Source: Peptococcaceae bacterium
Lineage (GTDB): Bacteria; Bacillota; DSM-12270; Thermacetogeniales; Thermacetogeniaceae
Reading direction: 5' to 3'
Length of the DNA stretch: 10,378 nucleotides
Assembly: GCA_003160265.1 (NCBI GenBank)
Contig: PLQY01000070.1
Span: 22,091-32,468 of the forward strand
The notes below the pieces were generated by a model that was given only the letters and a program-made list of their open reading frames with translations, had not been told where the DNA came from and did not search any database. The position numbers and the translations under genes were made by a program. Of the stretch, positions 1 to 7,145 are shown piece after piece (positions within the stretch are counted from its first letter, which is position 1; each line of letters opens with the position of its first letter).

Positions 1-50
1 GCGTCCGGCTTGCATGCGCGGGGATTTCTTAAGAGGCGGGGCGGAGAGCT

Positions 51-986
51 TTGGACATTCTCTTTCTCGGGAGCAGCGATTTTGCCATACCGGCATTGGA
101 GTTGCTGGCAAGCAGCAAGTGGCGGTTGCTGGGAGCGGTTACCCAGCCGGACCGGCCGCGGGGGCGGGGTCGCAAGGTCAGCCCCACTCCCGTCAAACAG
201 TATGCCCTGGACGAGCATCTGACGGTTTACCAGCCGGAATCGGGGGCGAGGCTGGCTGACCTGCTGGCATCGGAAAACCTCAGGCCGTCGGTGATCGTGG
301 TGGTCGCCTTCGGGCAGTTGCTGAAGAAGGCAGCGCTCGAACTGCCGCCGCTGGGCTGCATCAATATCCATCCGTCCCTGCTGCCGGCGTACCGGGGTCC
401 GGCCCCCATTCAGCGGGCGATCATGAACGGCGAGACCAGGACTGGCGTGACGACCATGTACCTGTCCCCGGAGATGGATGCGGGTGATGTGATCCTGCAG
501 GAGCCGGTAACTGTAGAACCCGGTGCCACCTCGGGGGAGTTGTCTGCCCGGTTGGCCGGACTGGGGGCGGAGATGCTTTGCAAAACCCTGACCCTGGTGG
601 AAAGAGGCGCCGCGCCGCGCCTCGCCCAGGATCAGAGCCAGGCTACCTATGCTCCGGCCCTGACGCCGGGAGAGGAGAGGATCGACTGGTCACGGGATGC
701 AGTCGGCCTGTGCAACCTGATCAGGGGTATGAATCCCAGCCCGGGGGCGCATACTCTGTTTAACGGCAAGGGATTGAAGATCTGGCGCAGCCGGCCTGGC
801 GACGGTGCCTCGGACGGCCGGCCCGGATCGGTCAGTGCTGTGGATACCAGGTCGGGTTTTACGGTGCAGACCGGTTGCGGCCTGCTTGTGATCGAGTCGG
901 TCCAGCCCGCAGGCCGCTCCAGAATGAGTGCGGCCGAGTTTGTGCGGGGCTATCTTGTTCGTCCGGGTTTGTTGCTGGGGGGTTAG
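51..986 (+). CDS. fmt: Methionyl-tRNA formyltransferase
   Basis: The enzyme transfers a formyl group from 10-formyltetrahydrofolate to Met-tRNA(fMet) in the cytoplasm, for translation initiation. The 311-residue product matches the family length (about 310-320). The N-terminal formyltransferase domain (about residues 1-205) opens with MDILFLGSSDFAIPALELL and holds the catalytic triad N105, H107 and D143, in CINIHPSLLPAYRGPAPI and in MDAGDVI. The C-terminal tRNA-binding OB-like domain runs from about 206 to 311 (TPGEERIDWS, then LIRGMNPSPGAHT). The TTG start at 51 is chosen because an in-frame stop lies at 30-32 and no ATG or GTG falls between; a GGAG at 43-46 precedes it closely. The gene normally follows def, which would lie just outside the window. 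The next gene begins 8 bases after the stop, which suggests cotranscription. Identification is secure; only the start is inferred. Confidence 0.97.
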   Translation: MDILFLGSSDFAIPALELLASSKWRLLGAVTQPDRPRGRGRKVSPTPVKQYALDEHLTVYQPESGARLADLLASENLRPSVIVVVAFGQLLKKAALELPPLGCINIHPSLLPAYRGPAPIQRAIMNGETRTGVTTMYLSPEMDAGDVILQEPVTVEPGATSGELSARLAGLGAEMLCKTLTLVERGAAPRLAQDQSQATYAPALTPGEERIDWSRDAVGLCNLIRGMNPSPGAHTLFNGKGLKIWRSRPGDGASDGRPGSVSAVDTRSGFTVQTGCGLLVIESVQPAGRSRMSAAEFVRGYLVRPGLLLGG

Positions 987-994
987 CCGCGCTC

Positions 995-1741
995 GTGCAT
1001 GTCAGGAAACGCCTTTTTATCAGCTTGCTGGGTCTGGCAGTGGCATTCATTATCCTGCTGGTGCTATTTATTGTGTACCTGGCTTTGAACTGGAATCTTC
1101 CCTGGCACCGGCTTATTCTGCTTTTGCTGGTCTCGCTGGTGATCATCCTGCTCGGAATTGTTACCTTCGGCATCATTGGTATCGTGCTGACCATCTGGAG
1201 CGCTAAAACAATTCCCTCTTTCCAGCATCTGATCAGGGCGACGCTGCACATCCTGTTTCCGATCGCACTGCTCCTGGGACGGATCTTAGGGCTCAGCCAG
1301 GAGCGCGTCCGGAGTTCCTTCATCGAGGTCAATAACCAGATGATCAGGGCTCGCCGGGAGCAGGTACAGAGTGGTCAGATCCTTGTGCTGGCGCCCCATT
1401 GTTTGCAGAATTCGGAGTGTCCCCACAAGATCACCCTTGATTATAACAACTGCCGGAGATGTGGCCAGTGCCAGGTAACTGAGCTGATCTCCCTGCGGGA
1501 ACGATACGGTGTCAATCTGGCTTTCGCTACCGGAGGCACGCTGGCCCGGCGTTTTGTCCAGGTATATCGCCCGAGGGCGATCATCGCCATCGCCTGCGAC
1601 CGGGACCTGGCCAGTGGCATTCAGGACGCCAGTCCTCTGCCTGTACTGGGAGTTTTGAACGAGCGGCCATGTGGGCCTTGTTTCAACACCAGGGTCAACT
1701 TGCAGGATGTAGAGGAGGCAATCAATTTCTTTTGCCAATAG
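995..1741 (+). CDS. DUF116 domain-containing membrane protein with Cys-rich domain
   Basis: The product is 248 residues from a GTG start at 995. The N-terminal part is very hydrophobic, with likely membrane segments at about 8-30, 39-66 and 84-98. The C-terminal half is predicted soluble and carries nine cysteines: C136, C142, a C153-x2-C156-x2-C159 cluster (NCRRCGQCQ), C201, a C226-x2-C229 pair (RPCGPC) and C247. This matches the DUF116 family, common in anaerobic Firmicutes and often located beside fmt and rsmB; its biochemical function is unknown to me. The spacing of the cysteines would allow metal or Fe-S binding, but that is inference. The reading frame extends upstream into fmt, to about 875, but the segment before 995 is out-of-frame fmt sequence and does not resemble the family, so GTG 995 is preferred despite a weak G-rich ribosome binding site (976-982). 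Confidence 0.85.
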   Translation: MHVRKRLFISLLGLAVAFIILLVLFIVYLALNWNLPWHRLILLLLVSLVIILLGIVTFGIIGIVLTIWSAKTIPSFQHLIRATLHILFPIALLLGRILGLSQERVRSSFIEVNNQMIRARREQVQSGQILVLAPHCLQNSECPHKITLDYNNCRRCGQCQVTELISLRERYGVNLAFATGGTLARRFVQVYRPRAIIAIACDRDLASGIQDASPLPVLGVLNERPCGPCFNTRVNLQDVEEAINFFCQ

Positions 1742-1764
1742 TCCAGAGGTGAGGGTTTATCAAA

Positions 1765-1770
1765 AAGGAG
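1765..1770 (+). promoter_or_regulatory. Ribosome binding site ahead of rsmB without a canonical start codon
   Basis: AAGGAG is a good Shine-Dalgarno match. In the rsmB frame the next codons are AGC, GTT, TCC, AGG, TTA and CGT, none a standard start. The first usable codon, TTG 1816, is about 45 bases away, too far for this site. The site therefore suggests initiation near 1774-1786 at an unusual codon, or a base change in a former start codon. Confidence 0.5.
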
Positions 1771-1773
1771 AGC

Positions 1774-3240
1774 GTTTCCAGGTTACGTGACCCGCACGCC
1801 GTCAGGGATGAGGCTTTGCGGGTACTACTCTCGGTGGAAAGGAAAGGCGCCTACGCCAACCTGGCGCTGCAAAAACTCACGTCCGCGCCCAAAGGCGGTG
1901 CCGGGTCCAGCGGACCGGGCACCGCTCGCTATGCTAGCAATCAAGGTGACGCGCCCGCAAGCGGGCACCCGCCGGGCACGGCTCTGGAAGCGCGTAACGC
2001 AGGTTTGCTGACAGAGCTGGTCTACGGTGTCCTGCGCCGGCAAGCCACCCTGGACTGGGTTATCGACCGGTTCAGCAAGATCCCTGCCGCCAGGATGAAT
2101 TACATAGCGCGCAATATTGTCCGGCTGGGGGTATATCAGTTGTTGTTCCTGGAGCGGGTGCCGGCGTCTGCGGCCTGCAACGAATCGGTCGAGTTGGCAA
2201 AAGCCTGGAGGATCGGCGGCCTGTCGGGTTTCGTGAACGGACTGCTCCGCAATATTGCCCGGCACCGGGATGAGATAACCTATCCCGACTCTGATCAGGA
2301 CCCGGCCCTGCACATCAGCGTCAAATATTCGCATCCGGCCTGGCTGGTGGAGCGCTGGCTGCAGCGCTATGGCCAGGAGGAGACGATCGCCCTCTGCAGG
2401 GCTAACAATGAACCGCCGCCGGTAGTCTTGCGCTGCAACACCTTGATGATTGACCCGGAGAGGCTGCTCCAGAGGCTGGAGCAGGAAGGGGTGGCGGTTC
2501 ACCAGAGTCCCCTGATTTCTGAGGCCTTAAGGGTGGCGCCGCACATTTCCATAACCGGACTGCTCTCATTCCAGGACGGCTGTTTTACCGTTCAGGACGA
2601 GAGTTCCATGCTGGCATCGCTGGTCCTGCGGCCGCAGCCCGGCACGGTGGTGCTTGATGCCTGTGCCGGGCCTGGAGGCAAGACCGGCCACCTGGCACAA
2701 CTTATGAGGAACAGCGGCCGGCTGCTGGCTTTCGATATCCATCCACACCGCCTGCGGTTAATTGCCGATACCTGCCGGAGGCTGGGCATTACCATCGTGT
2801 CAACCCGCTTGCAGGATGCGGCGGCGCCTCCCGAAGACATGTTGGGCGCGGTGGATTACCTGCTGGTGGATGTTCCCTGCTCCGGGTTGGGAGTGATCAG
2901 GCGCCGGCCCGACCTGAGATGGAAGGTGCGGGAGCAGGATCTGGTCGAGCATGCCCGGCAGCAAAAACAAATATTAAACGAAGTAAGCAAATGTTTAAAG
3001 ACCGGGGGGATCATGCTCTACAGCACCTGCTCCACCGAACCGGAAGAGAACGGGGAGGTCGTTGCAGCGTTTCTGGGCGGTCATGATCATTGGGAGAGCG
3101 TGGATATCTCCAGGCTGGTGCCGCCATCCTTCCTGACTGACGGCGCCGACCACCGGATGGCGGAGCAGGGGATGCTCCAACTGTTGCCGCACCGCCACGG
3201 TACAGACGGTTTTTTTCTAGCGGCTTTGAGAAAGAGGTGA
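1774..3240 (+). CDS. rsmB: 16S rRNA (cytosine(967)-C(5))-methyltransferase RsmB
   Basis: RsmB methylates C967 of 16S rRNA using S-adenosylmethionine. Residues are numbered from the TTG at 1816 (474 residues). The order is an N-terminal NusB-like helical domain (about 1-155), a linker domain, and a Rossmann methyltransferase domain. The SAM loop is DACAGPGGKTGHL from 281, with FDIHPHRL from 306. The two RsmB/Sun-family cysteines are C355 in DVPCSGLG and C405 in YSTCSTEPEEN. The start is uncertain. Family-like coding sequence (VSRLRDPHAVRDEAL) continues in frame upstream of 1816, and an AAGGAG lies at 1765-1770, but no ATG, GTG or TTG occurs between them. The start given here (GTT 1774) is a guess at the true N-terminus; TTG 1816 is the conservative choice. 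Residues 22-62 are a Gly/Ala/Pro-rich insertion in the NusB-like domain that contains two DNA palindromes. The stop overlaps the ribosome binding site of the next gene. Confidence 0.93.
   Translation, partial: VSRLRDPHAVRDEALRVLLSVERKGAYANLALQKLTSAPKGGAGSSGPGTARYASNQGDAPASGHPPGTALEARNAGLLTELVYGVLRRQATLDWVIDRFSKIPAARMNYIARNIVRLGVYQLLFLERVPASAACNESVELAKAWRIGGLSGFVNGLLRNIARHRDEITYPDSDQDPALHISVKYSHPAWLVERWLQRYGQEETIALCRANNEPPPVVLRCNTLMIDPERLLQRLEQEGVAVHQSPLISEALRVAPHISITGLLSFQDGCFTVQDESSMLASLVLRPQPGTVVLDACAGPGGKTGHLAQLMRNSGRLLAFDIHPHRLRLIADTCRRLGITIVSTRLQDAAAPPEDMLGAVDYLLVDVPCSGLGVIRRRPDLRWKVREQDLVEHARQQKQILNEVSKCLKTGGIMLYSTCSTEPEENGEVVAAFLGGHDHWESVDISRLVPPSFLTDGADHRMAEQGMLQLLPHRHGTDGFFLAALRKR
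1895..1925. repeat. 31-base near-perfect palindrome inside rsmB
   Basis: The left arm GCGGTGCCGGGTCC (1895-1908) and right arm GGACCGGGCACCGC (1912-1925) pair over 14 positions with one mismatch, around a 3-base AGC loop. The palindrome is in frame, encoding about residues 27-37 of RsmB, and lies in a Gly/Ser/Pro-rich insertion. Its sequence differs from the repeat at 1950-1975. Confidence 0.8.
1950..1975 (+). repeat. GC-rich palindromic repeat, copy 1 (in rsmB)
   Basis: This 26-base segment with core GCCCGCAAGCGGGC is identical to the reverse complement of 8016-8041 in prkC. The core is a perfect 6-bp inverted repeat around AA. It is in frame within rsmB and encodes roughly DAPASGHPPG (about residues 45-54), in the insertion that interrupts the NusB-like domain. 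A diverged relative lies at 8976-8996. Confidence 0.8.
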
Positions 3241-3241
3241 T
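3234..3241 (+). promoter_or_regulatory. Ribosome binding site of the FhaA-type gene, overlapping the rsmB stop
   Basis: GAGGTGAT is a long match to the 16S anti-Shine-Dalgarno sequence. It contains the rsmB stop codon (TGA 3238-3240) and ends three bases before the GTG start at 3245. This supports that start and suggests translational coupling. Confidence 0.75.
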
Positions 3242-3244
3242 ACG

Positions 3245-4042
3245 GTGAGCTTGCAGGATCTCGATGCCTTGTTGAAAAAGTACTGGGAAGGGATGTTCAG
3301 AAAAAGCGCCGGGCCCATGCAGCCTGTGGAGGTTGCCCGGGCTCTCGTCAGGGAGATGGGCGACAAGCGGAGGGTCAGCATCTCCCGGGTCTATGCGCCC
3401 AATGTCTTTATTGTCTGTCTGGGAAGCGCCGACTTTGACCAGACCGCCCCGCTGCAATCCGCCCTGGCCGGGGAGTTGGAGGGGCACATCCTGGAACAGT
3501 CGGAGGAAAAGGGATTTTCCCTGATCGGAAAACCGGACGTCTCCTTTAAAGAGGACCAGGCGCTGGATGCGGGTGGAATCAGGATCGAGTCCTCCTTCAA
3601 CGCAACTGTCAGCGCAACCGCAGAGGATGCGGCCAGGACGGGGTATGGGGAAGAGGCCGGCGCCGGGCGTACCACTGAGTTGCAACGCATCGACCAGACC
3701 ATGATCTTCGGCAAGAGAGAGGCTGATGGCCGGGAACCGACGGGACTACACCTGGCGGCGGTTCGGGGACCCGATATGGGCAAGATCTTTTTGCTGGGAC
3801 GGGAGCGCGAACATCAGCACCTCACTATCGGGCGTAAGATGACCAACAACATCTGTCTCGCAGATATCAACGCCTCCCGTGAACACGCCCAGGTGGAGTG
3901 GCGTGACGGAGCACTGGTCTTGAAAGACCTGAAGAGCCGCAACGGTACTTTTGTCAACGGCGACAGGATTGAAGAGCAGCAGATCGGCGCCGGCGACCTG
4001 ATCCAGATCGGGGAAAATATCTTTCAGATAGAAGGGGGTTAG
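3245..4042 (+). CDS. DUF3662 and FHA domain-containing protein (FhaA type)
   Basis: The 265-residue product has the architecture of actinobacterial and clostridial FhaA proteins: an N-terminal DUF3662 domain (about 1-120, with MQPVEVARALVREM and a VYAPNVFIV strand), a variable linker (about 121-165), and a C-terminal forkhead-associated phosphothreonine-binding domain (about 167-262). Key FHA residues are present: G196-R197, S211-x2-H214, and N233-G234 in SRNGTFVNGDRI. The linker holds T152 in DQTMIF, a plausible kinase target like phosphothreonines preceding FHA domains in related proteins; this is inference. No signal peptide or membrane segment is seen, so it should be cytoplasmic. It is followed nine bases later by a gene for a membrane FHA-SEDS fusion and, further on, a PASTA kinase. 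This implies a role as phospho-dependent adaptor in cell-wall synthesis control. The GTG start is supported by a strong ribosome binding site. Confidence 0.9.
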   Translation: MSLQDLDALLKKYWEGMFRKSAGPMQPVEVARALVREMGDKRRVSISRVYAPNVFIVCLGSADFDQTAPLQSALAGELEGHILEQSEEKGFSLIGKPDVSFKEDQALDAGGIRIESSFNATVSATAEDAARTGYGEEAGAGRTTELQRIDQTMIFGKREADGREPTGLHLAAVRGPDMGKIFLLGREREHQHLTIGRKMTNNICLADINASREHAQVEWRDGALVLKDLKSRNGTFVNGDRIEEQQIGAGDLIQIGENIFQIEGG

Positions 4043-4051
4043 GGACTCCGC

Positions 4052-5713
4052 ATGTTCTGGGTGGCATTGATCCAAAAATATACCATGTCAGCCCTGTTCT
4101 ATGCCCTCATGTCCCTGATTCTCTATTTATACCTGAACAAGAGGGAATGGTCGCCACAAGTTGCCTCGCATACGCTCACGGTGCTCAAATCGGATTGGCT
4201 GTTGGGGCGCTTTTCCGGGCAAGCGCCCGAGGCCTCATGGAACTTGAACCGGGAAACGGTGCTCGGGAGGGACTCCGGTTGTGACATCGTTCTACCGGAC
4301 GCCTTTGTCTCGTTTCGCCATGCCCGGATTTATGCCTCCGGAGACGGCTACTTCGTTGAAGACCTAGGCAGCGCCAACGGCACTCTTATTAACGATAGAA
4401 CCCTCAATCTGCCTGAGCGGCTGCTGCCCGGTGACCGGCTGCAGATCGGCAGGACGACCCTCGGCCTCAAGCTGGTGCGCCAGGAAAATAGACACTTCTT
4501 TCTCTCCATCGCACCCGGAATCTTGCTGCTAACCGGTGGTCTCTCGCTATACTGGCAGCAGCTGCTGACGCTCCGGGACCTCGGCCTGTTGGCTGCGGTT
4601 GCGGTCATACTCAGCGCCACCTGCCTAAAGCTTCAACGCCAGGGCTGGGGTTCCTTCTTTTTCATTCCGGTAGCCATCCTGTCTGCCCTGAGCCTGGTCT
4701 TCCTGTTCCGGATCGACCCGGTCTTCGGGCTGCGGCAGTCATTCTGGATTATCCTCGGAGTGGTTGTTTTCTGGCTGACCCGGGCGATCTTGCGGGACTA
4801 TAAACGTCTGTTCGACTATAAATATCTTTTTCTGGCGATCGGGATGTTCTTCCTGCTCATGACCGTGCTTTTTGGCGCCGCCGTGGGGGGGAGCCGCAGT
4901 TGGCTGACCTTGGGCGCCATACACCTCGAGCCTTCCGAACTGGTAAAGATCTTTATCATCATTTTTTTGGCGGGTTATCTCGACGAGAATAAGGAAGTGC
5001 TGCGTCTGGGAACACGCCGGATAGGCCGCTTTCTGCTGCCTGACTGGCCTTACCTAGGCCCGCTGCTGGCGGCCATCGGCCTGTCGTTGCTGTTGCTGGC
5101 GTTTCAGAAGGACATCGGGATGGCCCTGCTGTTTTTTTCCCTGTTTATCAGCATGGTCTATGTCGCCACCAACCGGTTGTTCCACCTCTTCTCCGGATTG
5201 CTGCTGTTCTTTGCCTGCGCTAGCCTGATGTACCTGGTCTTTCCTCATGTCCAGGAGCGGGTCCTGGTTTTTGTAAACCCCTGGCAGTACGCAGCAACAG
5301 GCGGCTACCAGATCATCCAGTCCCTGTTTGCCCTGGGAGGCGCTGGTTTGGTGGGATGGGGGCTGGGGAGCGGGTTTCCGGCATTGATCCCGGCGGTGCA
5401 CACAGATTTTATCTTCCCCCTGATCGGTGAGGAGATCGGCCTTTTCGGCGCCCTGGGGATCCTGATGCTCTATCTCCTGTTGGCCTGGCAGGGGTTCAGG
5501 GTCGCTCTCCAGGTAAGCGACAGTTTTGGCCGGTTGCTGGCTTTCGGATTTAGCTCCCTGCTGTCCCTGCAGACGTTGATCATCATCGGCGGCGTGACCA
5601 ACCTGATCCCGCTGACGGGGATCACGCTGCCCTTTCTCTCTTATGGGGGAAGTTCGTACGTTGCCGGCAGTTTTATGATCGGCTTCCTGGTGAAGCTCAG
5701 CGAATACAGGTGA
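4052..5713 (+). CDS. FHA domain-FtsW/RodA (SEDS) fusion protein
   Basis: The 553-residue product joins two usually separate proteins. Residues 1-145 look like FhaB: one membrane segment (about 12-28), a linker, then an FHA domain with G72-R73, S87-x2-H90 and N109-G110 in SANGTLIND. Residues 147-553 are a polytopic SEDS glycosyltransferase of the FtsW/RodA/SpoVE family, which polymerises lipid II into glycan strands in the plasma membrane. SEDS motifs are GSRSWLTLG (280-288), PSEL (294-297), QKDIG with the expected catalytic D354, the long loop HTDFIFPLIGEEIGLFG (450-466), and TGITLPFLSYGGSS (522-535). SEDS proteins alone are typically near 400 residues, so the extra N-terminus is the FHA module. 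The coding sequence is continuous, with no stop or internal start signal at the junction. The adjacent class B PBP gene is the likely partner transpeptidase. FtsW versus RodA role cannot be settled; position beside a PbpA-like gene favours RodA. Confidence 0.93.
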   Translation: MFWVALIQKYTMSALFYALMSLILYLYLNKREWSPQVASHTLTVLKSDWLLGRFSGQAPEASWNLNRETVLGRDSGCDIVLPDAFVSFRHARIYASGDGYFVEDLGSANGTLINDRTLNLPERLLPGDRLQIGRTTLGLKLVRQENRHFFLSIAPGILLLTGGLSLYWQQLLTLRDLGLLAAVAVILSATCLKLQRQGWGSFFFIPVAILSALSLVFLFRIDPVFGLRQSFWIILGVVVFWLTRAILRDYKRLFDYKYLFLAIGMFFLLMTVLFGAAVGGSRSWLTLGAIHLEPSELVKIFIIIFLAGYLDENKEVLRLGTRRIGRFLLPDWPYLGPLLAAIGLSLLLLAFQKDIGMALLFFSLFISMVYVATNRLFHLFSGLLLFFACASLMYLVFPHVQERVLVFVNPWQYAATGGYQIIQSLFALGGAGLVGWGLGSGFPALIPAVHTDFIFPLIGEEIGLFGALGILMLYLLLAWQGFRVALQVSDSFGRLLAFGFSSLLSLQTLIIIGGVTNLIPLTGITLPFLSYGGSSYVAGSFMIGFLVKLSEYR

Positions 5714-5729
5714 TTTCGAGGCGAGGTTT

Positions 5730-7139
5730 ATGTCTGATCCATTGCGTGATACAATAAACAAGTACCGGTACTTTATTGCAGGGTGTTTTCTGCTGCTGTC
5801 CCTCTACCTTATCTATATCGTGGTGGCCAGGGGCGACAGCCTCAGCCAGTCAAGCGGCAATCCCCGCCTCTGGATCGTCGAAAGCCGGGTGCTCCGGGGA
5901 GGAATTTACGACCGGCAGGGAGAAGCATTAGCGGTGAGTACTGGTAGCGGCGATCAAAATAACCGCTCCTATCCCTTTGGTCCACTGTATGCGCACATCA
6001 TCGGGTACGATTCCAGGCGCCTTGGCAAGACCGGCCTGGAAAAGGCGTACGATGCCGAACTGTTGGGCCTCAAGGGTTCGCTGGTGGAAAGGCTGTCGGT
6101 GCGCTGGGGCCTGAAAGGGGTGCGGGGGAACGATCTCTACCTGACCATCGACAACAGGCTGCAGCAGAGAGCGTGGGACCTGCTCTCGCCATACACCGGA
6201 GCGGCGGTGGTGTTGAATCCCCAGACGGGAGAGATTCTGGCTCTGGTGAGCACACCGTCCTTCGACCCGAACGAACAGAGCCTGGAGAGCCAGTGGGACA
6301 AGACCAGTACCGACCCCGGACGTCCGCTGCTGGACCGGGCGGCCCAGGGGCTGTACCCTCCGGGATCGACGATGAAGATCGTCACTGCCGCGATCGGCCT
6401 GGCCAAGGACCCCGGATTGCCCAATGAGACCTATGATTGCACCGGGGAGATCACGATTCAGGGCCGGGTATTGCACTGCTGGGGGGTTCATGGGGTAGTC
6501 GATCTGAACAGCGCCCTGGCGGTTTCCTGCGATACCTATTTTGCGCATTTAGGGCTGAACATCGGGACGGAGGACTTCACGAAGGGACTGGAAAGCTTCG
6601 GCTGGGGTGATCCCCTGAGCCTTGACCTGCCGGTGAGTCAGGTTCCCCTTTACCAGAAGAGCCTTCAAGATCCGAACGGGCTTGCCGAGTCAGCCATCGG
6701 ACAGGGGAGGATCCTGGCCACTCCGTTGTACATGGCCCTGGTGGACGGGGCGATCGCCAACGGTGGTGTCATGATGCAGCCCTACCTGGTGCAGCAGATC
6801 CGGGACCCCGGCAGTGGTGTTATTTGGACCGCCAAGCCAAGGGTTCTGAGAAGAGTGACGTCACCGCAGGTGGCGGATCAGGTCAAACAGGCCATGGTGG
6901 GTGTGGTCAACAGTGGCACGGGAACGGTGGCGAACATTCCCGGGCTGGAGGTGGCGGGCAAAACCGGGTCGGCTGAAAACCCCGGTGGCGCTCCACACTC
7001 TTGGTTCGTAGCCTTCGCACCGGCCAACAACCCCCAGGTGGCGGTCTGCGTGATGGTCGAGCACGGAGGCGAGGGCAGCCAGGTAGCGGGCCCGATAGCG
7101 CGCCAACTGATACAGCTTGCCTTGAACCAAGGAGGTTGA
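5730..7139 (+). CDS. Class B penicillin-binding protein (peptidoglycan D,D-transpeptidase, PbpA type)
   Basis: The 469-residue protein cross-links peptidoglycan outside the membrane and is anchored by one N-terminal segment (about 14-33). A short dimerisation/pedestal region follows, with the class B hallmark RGGIYDRQGEALA (56-68). The transpeptidase domain spans about 150-465 with all three motifs: S213-T-M-K216 (nucleophile serine in PPGSTMKIV), S266-C-D268, and K411-T-G413. The second motif is SxD rather than SxN, a variant known in some PBP2-type enzymes. There are no PASTA repeats, and the size resembles actinobacterial PbpA rather than large FtsI or SpoVD. The ATG start follows a GGCGAGG-like ribosome binding site, 16 bases after the SEDS fusion gene; SEDS and class B PBPs act as pairs, so coexpression fits. 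The stop lies within the region just after the GGAGG that serves prkC. Confidence 0.94.
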   Translation: MSDPLRDTINKYRYFIAGCFLLLSLYLIYIVVARGDSLSQSSGNPRLWIVESRVLRGGIYDRQGEALAVSTGSGDQNNRSYPFGPLYAHIIGYDSRRLGKTGLEKAYDAELLGLKGSLVERLSVRWGLKGVRGNDLYLTIDNRLQQRAWDLLSPYTGAAVVLNPQTGEILALVSTPSFDPNEQSLESQWDKTSTDPGRPLLDRAAQGLYPPGSTMKIVTAAIGLAKDPGLPNETYDCTGEITIQGRVLHCWGVHGVVDLNSALAVSCDTYFAHLGLNIGTEDFTKGLESFGWGDPLSLDLPVSQVPLYQKSLQDPNGLAESAIGQGRILATPLYMALVDGAIANGGVMMQPYLVQQIRDPGSGVIWTAKPRVLRRVTSPQVADQVKQAMVGVVNSGTGTVANIPGLEVAGKTGSAENPGGAPHSWFVAFAPANNPQVAVCVMVEHGGEGSQVAGPIARQLIQLALNQGG

Positions 7140-7145
7140 CAGACG

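Noticed and set aside
1..32. A possible 3' end of the preceding gene (frame ending VRLACAGIS, stop at 30-32), perhaps def.
   Set aside because: Only nine codons are visible and they match nothing I can recognise. The def guess comes only from usual gene order.
604..623. GAGGCGC/GCGCCTC inverted repeat in fmt, and GCCGGCC/GGCCGGC at 790-822.
   Set aside because: Short arms in GC-rich coding DNA with no evident protein insertion and no match to the 26-base repeat. Chance is sufficient.
859..1332. Long minus-strand open frames opposite fmt/DUF116, rsmB, the SEDS gene, the PBP gene and prkC (up to about 270 codons).
   Set aside because: They lie antisense to clearly recognised genes, have low-complexity compositions typical of reverse reading in GC-rich DNA, and show no recognisable domains.
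6747..6756. GCGATCGC octamers (here and near 8519), resembling the HIP1 sequence of cyanobacteria.
   Set aside because: Only about two occurrences are seen in 10 kb, which is not remarkable at this GC content, and the genes are not cyanobacterial.
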